64,000 bases of DNA from Candidatus Planktophila sp. (GCA_030649935.1 JAUSFN010000026.1:212979-276978); one strand, 5' to 3'; shown: positions 34,552 to 43,917, numbered from the stretch's first letter. Program-made: numbers and translations. The notes: generated by a model from the sequence alone, not told the origin.

Positions 34552-35214
34552 ATGAAGCGCGGATTATTAATCGCAGGAGGCACACTTGGCGGTCTAGGTG
34601 CGGTCATGTCTATTACTCCACCGCAGTTTTCAACCACCGATTCCATGTCTATGGCCGGCATAGGTGCGATCAGTAGCGGGGCGGTTCCTGCAACGCCATC
34701 AACCTCGGCAACGTCGGCAACGTCATCATCCTCTCCTGCCAACTCAAGTAGCGCCACTGCTACACCAAGACAGAGTGCAACTAAGGCTGCGACACCAACA
34801 CAGAGTGCAACGAAAGCTGCGGCAACGAAAACTACGGCAAACTCCAATTCAAATAGCAACTCGAACACGGGAAACACGGCAACTAATCCAACTCCTGCCG
34901 CCGTAGCTACAACTGCAGCGCCGACACCAGCACCAGCCGGTGTGAGTGGAACATTTGTTGGTCCAAGCGTTTTTGTTCAGTATGGAAACGTGCAAGTTCG
35001 AGTAACCGTTGTAAATGGTCGAATCACCGATGCGCAGGCGATCGTGGCACCGACTGGAAAGAATGATCGCTATACAAATATGGCAGTGCCCGTGTTAAAG
35101 AAGCAGACTTTGGTGGCGCAAAGCGCCAACATCCAAGGGGCATCTGGTGCTTCATATACCTCGTATGGGTGGTTTAAATCTCTGCAAGGTGCGCTCGCTA
35201 ACGCAGGTATGTAA
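34552..35214 (+). CDS. exported FMN-binding domain protein, flavinylated
   Basis: A 220-residue protein. The N-terminal 22 residues are a signal or anchor. A Ser/Thr/Ala/Asn linker follows (about 48-130, low complexity), and an FMN-binding domain fills 133-220. The motif SGASYT (198-203) fits the ApbE target [DS]GA[ST]xT, with Thr203 as the site of covalent FMN. The ApbE gene follows 21 bases later and would attach the flavin outside the cell membrane. Together with the ferric-reductase-like protein this should form an electron-transfer path across the envelope. Confidence 0.87.
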   Translation: MKRGLLIAGGTLGGLGAVMSITPPQFSTTDSMSMAGIGAISSGAVPATPSTSATSATSSSSPANSSSATATPRQSATKAATPTQSATKAAATKTTANSNSNSNSNTGNTATNPTPAAVATTAAPTPAPAGVSGTFVGPSVFVQYGNVQVRVTVVNGRITDAQAIVAPTGKNDRYTNMAVPVLKKQTLVAQSANIQGASGASYTSYGWFKSLQGALANAGM

Positions 35215-35235
35215 AGCGATAGGTAGGCTCGAACC

Positions 35236-35997
35236 ATGAATCATGTGCGCTCGCAGTTTCCCGTGTGGGGCACGGTGGTGGATGTGGATTGTTCATCAGC
35301 TTTTGTCAGTGGAGCCGATTTAAGTAACGGTATGCAAAAAATAGTTGAGTTTTGTAGATTCGTTGATGAGGATTTTTCTACCTACATTGATGGTTCGTGG
35401 GTGTCGCGTTTGCGCCGTGGTAAAACCGTGATTGCAGAGTGCCCTGCCGATGTGCGGGAGGTGTGGGAATTATGCGAACGGGCCAAGTATTTAAGCGATG
35501 GAGCATTTGACCCATGGGCCGTGGTCGGTGGTTTTGATCCATCGGGTTTAGTTAAAGGATGGGCGGCTGATATTTGCGCCGATATGTTGGTGGCGGCAGG
35601 GGCGCAGCACGTTCAAGTAAATGCTGCTGGGGATTTATCTCTGCGGGGTGGATGGTTTGATTCGACTGATTCAACCGTTAAGCCATGGAAAATCGGCGTT
35701 GTGAATCCCGATAATCGCCAAGAGATTCTGAAAATATTTGAAATCACCGATGGAGCAATTGCTACGTCTGGAACGTATGAGCGCGGAGCACACATCAACG
35801 ATCCATTTACGGGGATGATTGCCATCGGTGCTAAGTCGGCAACGATTGTTGGCGCCGAAGGCTGGCTATGCGATGCACTGGCAACTGCCGTTATGGTCGC
35901 TGGCGCTGATGCCGCGCACTGGTTTACTCACATGGAATTATCTGGTTATCAAGTTTGGGCGATTGATCGCCATGAAAATACTTCGTGGAGCATCTAG
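35236..35997 (+). CDS. apbE: FAD:protein FMN transferase (ApbE)
   Basis: A 253-residue protein that moves FMN from FAD to a Thr or Ser of a target. The family regions are visible: VDEDFSTYIDGSWVSRLRR, GAFDPWAVVGGFDPSGLVKGWAAD (position about 83 onward), VNAAGDLSLRG, TSGTYERG and the C-terminal DALATAVMVAG. It is short for the family and shows no signal peptide, as is usual for the compact actinobacterial type. Its obvious substrate is the FMN-binding protein encoded directly upstream. Confidence 0.92.
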   Translation: MNHVRSQFPVWGTVVDVDCSSAFVSGADLSNGMQKIVEFCRFVDEDFSTYIDGSWVSRLRRGKTVIAECPADVREVWELCERAKYLSDGAFDPWAVVGGFDPSGLVKGWAADICADMLVAAGAQHVQVNAAGDLSLRGGWFDSTDSTVKPWKIGVVNPDNRQEILKIFEITDGAIATSGTYERGAHINDPFTGMIAIGAKSATIVGAEGWLCDALATAVMVAGADAAHWFTHMELSGYQVWAIDRHENTSWSI

Positions 35998-36058
35998 TGG
36001 CACTGACGTATAAAGTACGGCTCGTGATAATTAACGCTGCCACTAAGGGAAGCACTCC

Positions 36059-38692
36059 ATGAAGAGAATTGCACTTGTAACTGCGGCGCTTTTTGGTCTA
36101 GCAACTCTTGGGTTAACTCCTGCATTTGCAGTAGATGAGCGGGTTATAGATATCGTTTCAGTAAGTTGGGCAGGAGCAGCCCCATTGCCTTCAGATGTTA
36201 AAGCGTTAGAGATCTTAGTTAACACTAAAGTCAACGCAAGCTGGAAGTCATTTACAACGCTCAATGGAGATACCCGAGATCGCGCAATCTCTTTTGTCGC
36301 GGGAAAAACTTTAGCCGAGCCGATTCTCTTGAACTCGAAGATGCCATGTGTTGGCACGGCATCCATGAGTTTCATAAACTCTATGCGCTCCGAGGCGTAT
36401 CGGCGTTTAGGTATAACTGACGATAGCAACCGCTACTTAATAATCACCGCGCCAAAAGCGGGCTGCATTTGGTCAGGGCGTGCACAACTTGGGACTCCAC
36501 AATCAACAAGCGGAACTTTAGTCCTACACGACACCGATGACTCGTTCGTGATTGTTCACGAACTAGGACACACTTTTGGTTTAGGCCACACTAATTTTTT
36601 ACGTTGTAGCGATGGCAAAAAAGATGGGGCATGGGGCGAAACTTGTAAGGCAGTGGAGTACGGTGGGGTAATCGATGTCATGGGTAACGTCGACACAAAA
36701 TCACCCCTCAATACTTATCACCAATGGCGAATTGGTTTACTTGATCATTCACAAGTTAAACAAGTGTGGCAAACGCAAACGTTGACGCTTGCTCCTTCGG
36801 ATTTTGCAAATGGCCTACGCGCTATTTATGTTCGCGATGGTTCAGCGGCCTATTGGGTTGAATATCGCAGAACTCTAAACGGCGTCGGTTATAAGCCCGG
36901 GTTAGTAATTTTTCGAATTGATCCACCACCAATTTCATCAGTTGTGTCTATCAATCCTGAAGATGCGACTGCCAATGAATTCAAAGATGATATAGGCACT
37001 GATCTATGGATGCTCAATCTCGATTCATACCGATACTCGAGCGCATTTTCTAGTGGCGGTTCAATGACAGCGCTTTCGGCAACAACATATTCGGGAAATG
37101 TAACTTTCACTGCAGCGGCAAGTGAAACTAGCGCCATAGTTACGATCTCGAAAAAAGCAGATGTTACGCCGCCACCAGTGCCTGTTTTACTTCCGTTAAA
37201 TGAGTGGCGCTATCCGGGAATTGAAGTATTGAAGCCCGGTTATGCCGATGCAGATACAACGATTTCATCTTTTGAAGTTTCATTAGATGGAGTTATCAGT
37301 GAATTGCCGGTATCTGAGCGGGAGAATTGGTCTCCAAGTTATTTAAATCCATTTACTGCGCCGCTAACTGTATATGCACGCGACCTTCCTGAAGGTGCGT
37401 ACTCATTTGCCATCCGCGCAATCGATATCGCTGGAAATAAGAGTGAGTGGTCGCAAGCCATGAAAGTCAATATTGATCGTGGTCGGCCAGTTGTGACGAG
37501 TGATTTTAACCTCACCGCCATAAATGGCGATCAGCTTTCACTCACGTGGACTGGAGCAAAGGATGTTGGAAGCGGTCTGTGTAAAACGAATTTGGTAGAC
37601 AAGGACGGTCTCATTATTCAGAGCAGCACGGCAAAGGCAGCGCCAACTCTGAAGGTAAAGAGCGGAACTATCCTCAAGGCCACAGCCCAGGTATTTGACT
37701 GCATCGGTAATGGCGTTACCGGAGATCTTTCGATAACTAACACTGTAGTTCCGGCAGGCAAATCATCGCGAACCGGTAAGTGGTCTACTGCAGGGGCACT
37801 ATATGGATCTGGCGCGCTCAAGTGCACCGGTAAATGCACTGCGAGCTTAAGTGCTAGCGGTAGATTCGATGTCTTAGTTGGTACTGGCGCAGCTACGGTA
37901 AGCACTGGAACAAAAATACTTGCGAAGATTCCGGACTCTACATCTGCCAAACTTCGAATCGGTGCAAGCGTAGATATCGGTTCTAACAAGAGAGTTGTCC
38001 GCGTTAGTGGAAATAACTTTGTTCTTATCGCTCTAACTTCGGTGCTCGCTACATTTACAGATGTAAAAGATATTGATCGCCTGCCTGCAGTAACTGATCC
38101 ATCACTTAGCGATTCCAAACAGGTGGCTTTGGCAAAGTTTGGTTTCAACGCCGATGACTTCAGTCAAGAGTGGAGCGTTCTACCCATGAATGGCGGAACG
38201 ACGTTAGTGGATCCATCCCTAGATTTGTGTAACGGTACTTTTGCCTCTGAAAAAGAGCGCGTGGAGCGTCGCCAGGTAATAGCTACAAAGCCTGAATCTG
38301 CTTTTTCCTTTCTTTCCACCGAGACAGTTCGATACTCATCGCCGGCGGCAGCCCAAAGCGCTCAGCGAGAGTTATTAAAAGTAATGAACCAGTGCATGAT
38401 TGAAAAGGGCTATACAGAAAGCAGTGGCGCAGTTATGCCTTACACATTTACCCAGATTAAGTCCCTGCCATCTGGACTGGTCGCTGATAGTTCGCGGGTT
38501 TTGGTTCGGGCGCAGATCGACTCAGGGGTGCGAGCGCGTCAACTGCTCGGCTTCTATCAATTTAGCGGCGCTATGTTCACTGGGCTTTACGTCATGCGCG
38601 CCGGTGAAACCCCCTTCACCGATGCGCAGGTCGAAACCTGGCTCAATGTGGCGGTGATGATGGCTACGCGCTTGAGTGGAAAATCCGGATAG
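36059..38692 (+). CDS. secreted metzincin-like metalloprotease with C-terminal domains
   Basis: An 877-residue protein with a signal peptide (about 1-22, ending AFA). The zinc motif HELGHTFGLGH places His167, Glu168, His171 and His177 in the HExxHxxGxxH pattern of metzincins, and Met208 in VIDVMGN can be the Met-turn. After the protease part come Ig-like domains (about 370-560, with phrases such as DIAGNKSEWS) and two C-terminal beta-rich domains. Likely secreted or surface-held and acting on proteins or glycan-linked peptides; close to gametolysin (M11)-type enzymes in layout. AAGGGA lies upstream of the ATG. Substrate unknown. Confidence 0.8.
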   Translation: MKRIALVTAALFGLATLGLTPAFAVDERVIDIVSVSWAGAAPLPSDVKALEILVNTKVNASWKSFTTLNGDTRDRAISFVAGKTLAEPILLNSKMPCVGTASMSFINSMRSEAYRRLGITDDSNRYLIITAPKAGCIWSGRAQLGTPQSTSGTLVLHDTDDSFVIVHELGHTFGLGHTNFLRCSDGKKDGAWGETCKAVEYGGVIDVMGNVDTKSPLNTYHQWRIGLLDHSQVKQVWQTQTLTLAPSDFANGLRAIYVRDGSAAYWVEYRRTLNGVGYKPGLVIFRIDPPPISSVVSINPEDATANEFKDDIGTDLWMLNLDSYRYSSAFSSGGSMTALSATTYSGNVTFTAAASETSAIVTISKKADVTPPPVPVLLPLNEWRYPGIEVLKPGYADADTTISSFEVSLDGVISELPVSERENWSPSYLNPFTAPLTVYARDLPEGAYSFAIRAIDIAGNKSEWSQAMKVNIDRGRPVVTSDFNLTAINGDQLSLTWTGAKDVGSGLCKTNLVDKDGLIIQSSTAKAAPTLKVKSGTILKATAQVFDCIGNGVTGDLSITNTVVPAGKSSRTGKWSTAGALYGSGALKCTGKCTASLSASGRFDVLVGTGAATVSTGTKILAKIPDSTSAKLRIGASVDIGSNKRVVRVSGNNFVLIALTSVLATFTDVKDIDRLPAVTDPSLSDSKQVALAKFGFNADDFSQEWSVLPMNGGTTLVDPSLDLCNGTFASEKERVERRQVIATKPESAFSFLSTETVRYSSPAAAQSAQRELLKVMNQCMIEKGYTESSGAVMPYTFTQIKSLPSGLVADSSRVLVRAQIDSGVRARQLLGFYQFSGAMFTGLYVMRAGETPFTDAQVETWLNVAVMMATRLSGKSG

Positions 38693-38737
38693 TCAGCTTC
38701 GTTTTTTTAACGAAAGTAATTAGGCTCTATAGCAAAG

Positions 38738-38810
38738 GCCGCCTTAGCTCAGTTGGCAGAGCGTCGCTCTCGTAAAGCGAAGGTCTCGGGTTCGATTCCC
38801 GAAGGCGGCT
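38738..38810 (+). tRNA. tRNA-Thr (CGT)
   Basis: Acceptor arms GCCGCCT and AGGCGGC pair fully with a T discriminator. The anticodon stem TCGCT/AGCGA encloses CTCGTAA, anticodon CGT. The T arm contains GGTTCGATTCC. No encoded CCA. Confidence 0.95.
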
Positions 38811-38834
38811 CTCCTAAATTATTCAAACAATCGA

Positions 38835-39116
38835 TTACTTTCTTTTTAGATCTCGATAATAGTTTTCGTGTTGCCCAATCGCTTCCCACGTAATTATTTT
38901 CTTACCCTCATTTAAACTATAACCAAGCAGCCATTGAGTTTTGCCGATTTTAAATTTATATACATAGAGATTTGAGAGATCCCCGATTTTCTTTTGGCCA
39001 AGCAGTGGATTCTCGATGACCATGTCCATGCTCTCATGCAGGAAGTTGAGTTCTCGTCTTGAGAGTTTTTTATAGAGCCTTAGGAATCGAGGTGTCTGAT
39101 TATCTGTGTACAACAA
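38835..39116 (-). CDS. RelE/ParE-type toxin
   Basis: A 93-residue basic protein with RelE-fold features: RFLRLYKKLSRRELNFLH at the start, LYVYKFKIGKTQWLLGY in the core strands, and a C-terminal GQHENYYRDLKR that matches toxins of this superfamily. It should cut mRNA on the ribosome or act on gyrase; which cannot be told. The start is TTG, directly after the antitoxin stop, so the pair is translationally coupled. Confidence 0.78.
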   Translation of the reverse strand: MLYTDNQTPRFLRLYKKLSRRELNFLHESMDMVIENPLLGQKKIGDLSNLYVYKFKIGKTQWLLGYSLNEGKKIITWEAIGQHENYYRDLKRK

Positions 39117-39338
39117 TTAAATCTCACGGCGTTTAAATGGAATTTTGTCTCTCTCTAAGGTCTCTAAAGATGCGAGGGAGTCGATTACAAAATTGACTGG
39201 TAAATCCGGGTTATCGATACAAGCACGACCAATTTTCGCCCAAAACTCAATTTGGCCAGCGATAGTGCGGTGCTCGATTGCAGCTTCTTTCTTTGCACGC
39301 TTATATAAATTGGGATCGATTCTGACTGGCATACTCAT
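39117..39338 (-). CDS. ParD-like antitoxin
   Basis: A 73-residue protein matching the ParD_like family: MPVRIDPNLYKRAKKEAAIE, then HRTIAGQIEFWAKIGRACI and NPDLPVNFVIDSL. The N-terminal part is a ribbon-helix-helix DNA-binding domain; the C-terminal tail would wrap the toxin. An inverted repeat lies ten bases upstream of the start and is a likely operator. Confidence 0.85.
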   Translation of the reverse strand: MSMPVRIDPNLYKRAKKEAAIEHRTIAGQIEFWAKIGRACIDNPDLPVNFVIDSLASLETLERDKIPFKRREI

Positions 39339-39348
39339 GAAGATACTC

Positions 39349-39364
39349 TACTACAAAAGTAGTA
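39349..39364. promoter_or_regulatory. inverted repeat upstream of the toxin-antitoxin pair
   Basis: TACTAC-AAAA-GTAGTA is a perfect six-base inverted repeat just before the antitoxin start, where an RHH antitoxin would bind to repress its own operon. Confidence 0.6.
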
Positions 39365-39431
39365 AATCTGGATACTGGGTACATTGTGGGTAAAATTTTA
39401 AAGAATCGAGGCAAGGTTTTCTCTCCCCACT

Positions 39432-40361
39432 TTATGAAATTGAGTTGAGGTGCTCAATTTCTGTGCTTGATAAATCAATAATCTGAATAATTTCTTTGAG
39501 CTGGGCAACGGTCCGCGCAGATGCAATAGGAACACTCACGGTTGGTTGTGCCCTTAGCCAGGCCAAAGCGATTGCAGAAAGTGGAGCCCCATTGTGCGCC
39601 TTTGAAATCTCATCCATAGCGGTAATAACTGCGTAACCCTTATCGGTTGCATATTCACGGGCACCGATTTCGCGCTTTGAATCCACCTCAGTTACGCCAG
39701 GTCGATATTTTCCGGACAGGAATCCTCGAGCTAAGCCGTAAAATGGAATATTAGAAATTCCAAACTCCGAAACAGTTGAAGCCATTCCACTTTCATACGT
39801 TGTGCGATCTACTAAATTGTATAAATCCTGCACGGCGACGTATGAAGGTAGATAGTTCTCTTCACTCACTCTCATTGCAAGGCGCAGACGTTCTGGGGAA
39901 AAATTTGAGGCTGCTATATAGCGAACTTTGCCCTCTGCGATAAGTTGGCCATAAGCGCCAAGAGTTTCCTCCATTGGCACTTCCGGATCATCACTGTGGC
40001 TGTAATACAGATCAATGTAATCGGTTTGAAGTCGATCGAGAGATTCTTCACAAGCGGCAAAGATATTTGCAGCCGATAGGCCAGGGCGTTGGGCCAATTT
40101 AGAAACCTTAGTTGCAATCACCATTTCAGAGCGATTTCCGCGAGCCTGCATCCATGAACCAATGATGGTTTCTGATTCACCTCCGACATGGCCTTCCACC
40201 CATTGGCTATAAACATCGGCAGTATCAATGAAATTACCGCCATGGGCGCGATAGGCATCTAATACATCGTGAGATTGTGCCTTATCGGCGTTTGCACCAA
40301 AGATATTAGTGCCAAGGCATAATGGATGAACTACGAGGTCGGTTTCTGGAATAGTGATCAT
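39432..40361 (-). CDS. aldo/keto reductase
   Basis: A 309-residue TIM-barrel oxidoreductase. The tetrad is visible: Asp and Tyr in GNFIDTADVYSQW, Lys in VIATKVSK and His in YYSHSDDP. The NADPH site is near the C-terminus (PIASARTVAQLKEI). It is of the AKR11/YghZ-like group that reduces aldehydes or ketosugars. ATG at 40361 was preferred to a GTG at 40379. It is divergent from a sugar-kinase run, so a role in the same sugar metabolism is likely. Confidence 0.9.
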   Translation of the reverse strand: MITIPETDLVVHPLCLGTNIFGANADKAQSHDVLDAYRAHGGNFIDTADVYSQWVEGHVGGESETIIGSWMQARGNRSEMVIATKVSKLAQRPGLSAANIFAACEESLDRLQTDYIDLYYSHSDDPEVPMEETLGAYGQLIAEGKVRYIAASNFSPERLRLAMRVSEENYLPSYVAVQDLYNLVDRTTYESGMASTVSEFGISNIPFYGLARGFLSGKYRPGVTEVDSKREIGAREYATDKGYAVITAMDEISKAHNGAPLSAIALAWLRAQPTVSVPIASARTVAQLKEIIQIIDLSSTEIEHLNSIS

Positions 40362-40388
40362 GTACGCACAATAAGGCACAATTACTCC

Positions 40389-40880
40389 GTGGTCGAAACA
40401 ACTGGTGGTTTTACAAGTGAGGGTTTGGCCCTTGAAACGCGTACCTTAATACTGCCATCACTAACGCAGGCCGAAGCAATTGAAATTGGCGAAATTGCGA
40501 AGAGCATAGGACTAGCGCGATCACTTCCTATTGCAATTGAAGTTCGGCTCAAAGAGTGGATTGTTTTCCATGTATCCTTACCTGGCTCGACCCCTGTAAA
40601 CGATGCCTGGATTGCGCGAAAAGCGCGGGTAGTTATGGCGACTGGCCATTCAACGATGTATGAAAGAGTATTGGCTGAAGAGCAGGGGATTAATTGGTAT
40701 GAGGTTCATGGCATGCCCGAAGAAACGCATGCGATACATGGCGGAGCTCTCGCACTCAATGTGGAGGACGCAGGTTTTGCTGGAATATTACTTATTAGTG
40801 GATTACCGCAAGTGCAAGATCACTTACTTGGTGTTGAAATTATTACAGAGTATCTAGCCCGCAAAGGTGAACTCAGTTGA
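40389..40880 (+). CDS. UPF0303 family protein (haem-degrading/HbpS-like fold)
   Basis: About 163 residues matching UPF0303: TLILPSLTQAEAIEIGEIAK, LPIAIEVR, HVSLPGSTPVNDAWIARKARV, then the AIHGGALAL and SGLPQVQDH regions. The fold is related to haem-binding HbpS/GlcG proteins, and members sit near sugar genes without a proven role. GTG 40389 is chosen; longer frames would run across the start of the divergent reductase. The stop overlaps the TTG start of the kinase gene. Confidence 0.8.
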   Translation: MVETTGGFTSEGLALETRTLILPSLTQAEAIEIGEIAKSIGLARSLPIAIEVRLKEWIVFHVSLPGSTPVNDAWIARKARVVMATGHSTMYERVLAEEQGINWYEVHGMPEETHAIHGGALALNVEDAGFAGILLISGLPQVQDHLLGVEIITEYLARKGELS

Positions 40881-41791
40881 GCATTTGGGTAACCGGTGAG
40901 GTGCTTATCGATATTTTGCCAACGGGAGATGTCGTTGGTGGTGGCCCTGCAAATACTGCAAAAGCCTTAGCGAGATTGGGTCATGAAGTCGATTTTATTG
41001 ATGGAATTTCTAGCGATAGGTATGGGCTTATGGCCCGCAAAGCTTTAGCGCGCGATGGCGTTGGTTTAGCGCACTCTTTAAACAGTGACAAACCCACATG
41101 CACAGCCACCGTAACCTTAGATTCACACGGTGTCGCCAGTTATGAGTTTCTCATCGATGATACGGCGACCTTTGATTTTGAACTCTCGTGGCTACCGGAT
41201 CCTTCAACATCTAAGCCATCAGTACTGCAAATCGGCACTCTGGCTACGATTATTGAACCCGGGGCCAGCGAACTATTTAATTGGGCGCTTCAGGTTGGCG
41301 AATTCGCACCGATTGTCTTTGACCCAAATATCCGTCCATCGGTTTTGGGCGATAGAGAAAAGTATTCGTCATCAGTTGAAAAATGGGTATCAATCTCATC
41401 GATTGTGAAAGTTAGTGATGAGGATATTAAATGGCTATATCCAGATGAGACGATGGATGAAGTTGCCCATCGTTGGATTTCACAAGGTGTGAGTTGTGTT
41501 GTTCTTACACGCGGTGCACACGGTTTGATCGGCTTTACCGATCATGGAATGGAAGAGGTCGATGGCGCAAAAATCACAGTCATTGACACGGTAGGTGCTG
41601 GCGATACTGTCGGGGCTATTATTGTTGAAGGAATTATTGAGCACTCGGTCGCAGGATTACAGGGCCATGTTCTCAATTCAGTACTACACAAAGCTGTGAT
41701 ATCAGCAGGAATCACTTGTTCTCGTGCAGGGGCTCAGCCTCCATACAAGCACGAACTAAGAGAGGCGATGGAAAATAATGCAGTTTATTGA
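40877..41791 (+). CDS. PfkB-family sugar kinase (fructokinase-like)
   Basis: A 304-residue kinase. The N-terminus has GEVLIDILPTGDVVGGGPANTAKALARLG with the Gly-Gly substrate loop, the middle FDPNIRPS, and the C-terminal signature DTVGAGDTVGA with catalytic Asp243. The sequence fits fructokinase-like members of the family. TTG start overlaps the UPF0303 stop, and the 3' end overlaps the epimerase gene by 14 bases. It would phosphorylate the sugar prepared by the neighbouring mutarotase or reductase. Confidence 0.9.
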   Translation: MSIWVTGEVLIDILPTGDVVGGGPANTAKALARLGHEVDFIDGISSDRYGLMARKALARDGVGLAHSLNSDKPTCTATVTLDSHGVASYEFLIDDTATFDFELSWLPDPSTSKPSVLQIGTLATIIEPGASELFNWALQVGEFAPIVFDPNIRPSVLGDREKYSSSVEKWVSISSIVKVSDEDIKWLYPDETMDEVAHRWISQGVSCVVLTRGAHGLIGFTDHGMEEVDGAKITVIDTVGAGDTVGAIIVEGIIEHSVAGLQGHVLNSVLHKAVISAGITCSRAGAQPPYKHELREAMENNAVY

Positions 41792-42551
41792 TGATGCCGA
41801 GTTTCAAATCGCAATCGATGATGACAATGGGGCTCGAATAGTTTCACTTAAATGGCGCGATAATGAATTCGCTGTGCCCTTTCGCGGTCAAGTGCATACA
41901 TCGGGCTGGTATGCAATGGCACCATGGGCAGGTCGCATTAATGAAGGGCTCATTACCAATACAAAGGGTGAGAGCTTTCAACTTCCGGCAACGATTGATC
42001 CACCGCATGCATTGCATGGCTTTGGTCTTATCTCTTCATGGCAGGAAATTGCTCCAGGACGCTCGTTGTTGCACTTACCAGCGCCATATAACGGAGCAAC
42101 GGTGGAACAGCGAATTGAGGTTTTAGATGATGCCGTGCGATGGTCACTGGAATACGATGCTAATGGCTGCGATTTACCAGTTTGGATGGGAATGCATCCA
42201 TGGTTTGCACGAGATTTAGATTATGGCGGCAGCGCCGAAGTAGAGTTCGAAGCAAGCGAGATGCTTATTCGAAACTTCGAAGGTATTCCAACAGGAGAGC
42301 GCTGTGCGCCAACTGCCCAACCTTGGGATGATGCTTTCACTGGGATCAAAGGCACTCCGGCTGTCGTTTGGGAGGATGTCGCACGGATATCGATTGAATG
42401 TGATGCACCGTGGTGGGTTGTTTATACCGAAGATAGCGAGGGTGTTTGTATCGAGCCTCAAACCGCACCACCCGATGCTCAAAATTTAGGAATCAGTGGC
42501 GAGGATTATATTGAAGCGTTATTTGTTTTTGAGAGATTGGATCTGGAGTAG
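41778..42551 (+). CDS. aldose 1-epimerase family protein
   Basis: A 257-residue galactose-mutarotase fold protein. Key His residues lie in PPHALHGFG and GMHPWFARDL, and the catalytic Glu region near the end is GVCIEPQTAPPDAQN. It interconverts alpha and beta anomers of an aldose or sugar phosphate. It overlaps the kinase gene, so the two act together in one sugar pathway. Confidence 0.88.
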   Translation: MQFIDDAEFQIAIDDDNGARIVSLKWRDNEFAVPFRGQVHTSGWYAMAPWAGRINEGLITNTKGESFQLPATIDPPHALHGFGLISSWQEIAPGRSLLHLPAPYNGATVEQRIEVLDDAVRWSLEYDANGCDLPVWMGMHPWFARDLDYGGSAEVEFEASEMLIRNFEGIPTGERCAPTAQPWDDAFTGIKGTPAVVWEDVARISIECDAPWWVVYTEDSEGVCIEPQTAPPDAQNLGISGEDYIEALFVFERLDLE

Positions 42552-42554
42552 GTG

Positions 42555-43907
42555 ATGATTAATCGGGACCATTTAAAACGGTTAACAGAGATTGAACGCG
42601 AACGTTTTCTGGAGAAACATCCAAAGAGTGGAGATTTATTCGAAGCGGGAAAAGCGAATATGCCCGGCGGAGTTCCTATGTCGTGGATGGCTAAATGGCC
42701 AGGTGCTTATCCGATATTCGTTGAGAAGGCTAAAGGTGCACGATTCACCGATGTCGATGGAAATACATACATCGATTTTTGTTTAGGTGATACAGGATCA
42801 ATGACTGGTCACTCACCAGATGCCACCGTTGAAGCAATTCGCGAACAAGTTGGCAAAGGTATAACCGCAATGTTGCCAACGGCCGATGCCGCAATTGTTT
42901 CTGCTGAATTATCTCGACGATTTGGCCTGCCTCTGTGGCAGTTCACGGTCTCCGCCACCGATGCCAACCGACATGTAATTCGTTACAGTCGCATGATTAC
43001 TGGGCGAAAAAGAATAATTGTTATTGATCGCTGTTATCACGGCAGCGTGGATGAGACTTTCGCAACTCTGGATGGGTCTGGAAAAACTATTTCCCGTGAA
43101 GGAAATATCGGTGCTCCCGTTGCACTAGATCTTACAACCCGTGTCGTTGAGTTCAATGATATTGAGGGAATGGAAAAAGCGTTAGCGCATGGAGATGTAG
43201 CAGCTATTTTGATGGAGCCTGCGATGACTAACGTTGGAATCGTTTTGCCACAGGCTGGTTATTTAGAGGCGGTACAAGAGGTAGCTAAGAAGTACGGAGC
43301 AATTTTAATTATCGATGAAACCCATACGATTTCGGTCGGTCCGGGCGGAATGACGGCAGATCTTGGGTTAAAACCTGACTTTTTAACTATCGGAAAGGCT
43401 ATTGCTGGCGGAATTCCGACTGGAACCTTTGGAATGAGCGCAGCTATCGCTGATTCAATAAAGAAGATGGTCGAGCTAGAGGTTATTGATACTGGGGGAA
43501 TCGGCGGTACGTTAGCCGGCAATGCTCTATCGCTTGCATCAATGCGGGCAACATTGACACAGGTTTTAACACAGGAAAACTTTGATCACATGATTGAGTT
43601 AGGAACTCGTTGGTCTGATGGTGTTGATACCGCTATCAAAGAGTTTGATTTGCCTTGGACTGTAAATCGCCTTGGTGCACGGGGGGAATACATGTTTGCA
43701 ATCAAAGCGCCAACAACAGGGGCTGAAGCAAATGCCGCTGGCGATTTTGAATTAGAGCAGTACATTCACCTGCGAATGCTCAATGATGGTTTTCTGATAA
43801 CACCTTTTCATAACATGGCCCTGATGTGTCCCGAAACAACGGCAGCCGATGTCGATGCTCATACCAAAGCCTTTCACACAATGTGCGCCGAACTAGTGCA
43901 GTGGTAG
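42555..43907 (+). CDS. class III aminotransferase (glutamate-1-semialdehyde aminomutase-like)
   Basis: A 450-residue PLP enzyme. It has NMPGGVPMSWM, GSMTGHSPDATVEAI, the substrate loop, IDETHTISVGPGG with the PLP-binding Asp, and the PLP lysine Lys281 in TIGKAIAGGIPTG. The TGHS and RFTDVDGNTYIDFCLGDTGS stretches match the aminotransferase/aminomutase group that is not true HemL. It probably moves an amino group on a beta- or omega-amino acid or amino sugar. It follows the mutarotase with only three bases between. The exact substrate is unknown. Confidence 0.85.
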   Translation: MINRDHLKRLTEIERERFLEKHPKSGDLFEAGKANMPGGVPMSWMAKWPGAYPIFVEKAKGARFTDVDGNTYIDFCLGDTGSMTGHSPDATVEAIREQVGKGITAMLPTADAAIVSAELSRRFGLPLWQFTVSATDANRHVIRYSRMITGRKRIIVIDRCYHGSVDETFATLDGSGKTISREGNIGAPVALDLTTRVVEFNDIEGMEKALAHGDVAAILMEPAMTNVGIVLPQAGYLEAVQEVAKKYGAILIIDETHTISVGPGGMTADLGLKPDFLTIGKAIAGGIPTGTFGMSAAIADSIKKMVELEVIDTGGIGGTLAGNALSLASMRATLTQVLTQENFDHMIELGTRWSDGVDTAIKEFDLPWTVNRLGARGEYMFAIKAPTTGAEANAAGDFELEQYIHLRMLNDGFLITPFHNMALMCPETTAADVDAHTKAFHTMCAELVQW

Positions 43908-43917
43908 CCTGCCCGCC

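Noticed and set aside
34548..34877. Minus-strand hydrophobic frame
   Set aside because: Antisense of the low-complexity linker of the FMN-binding protein; no ribosome site.
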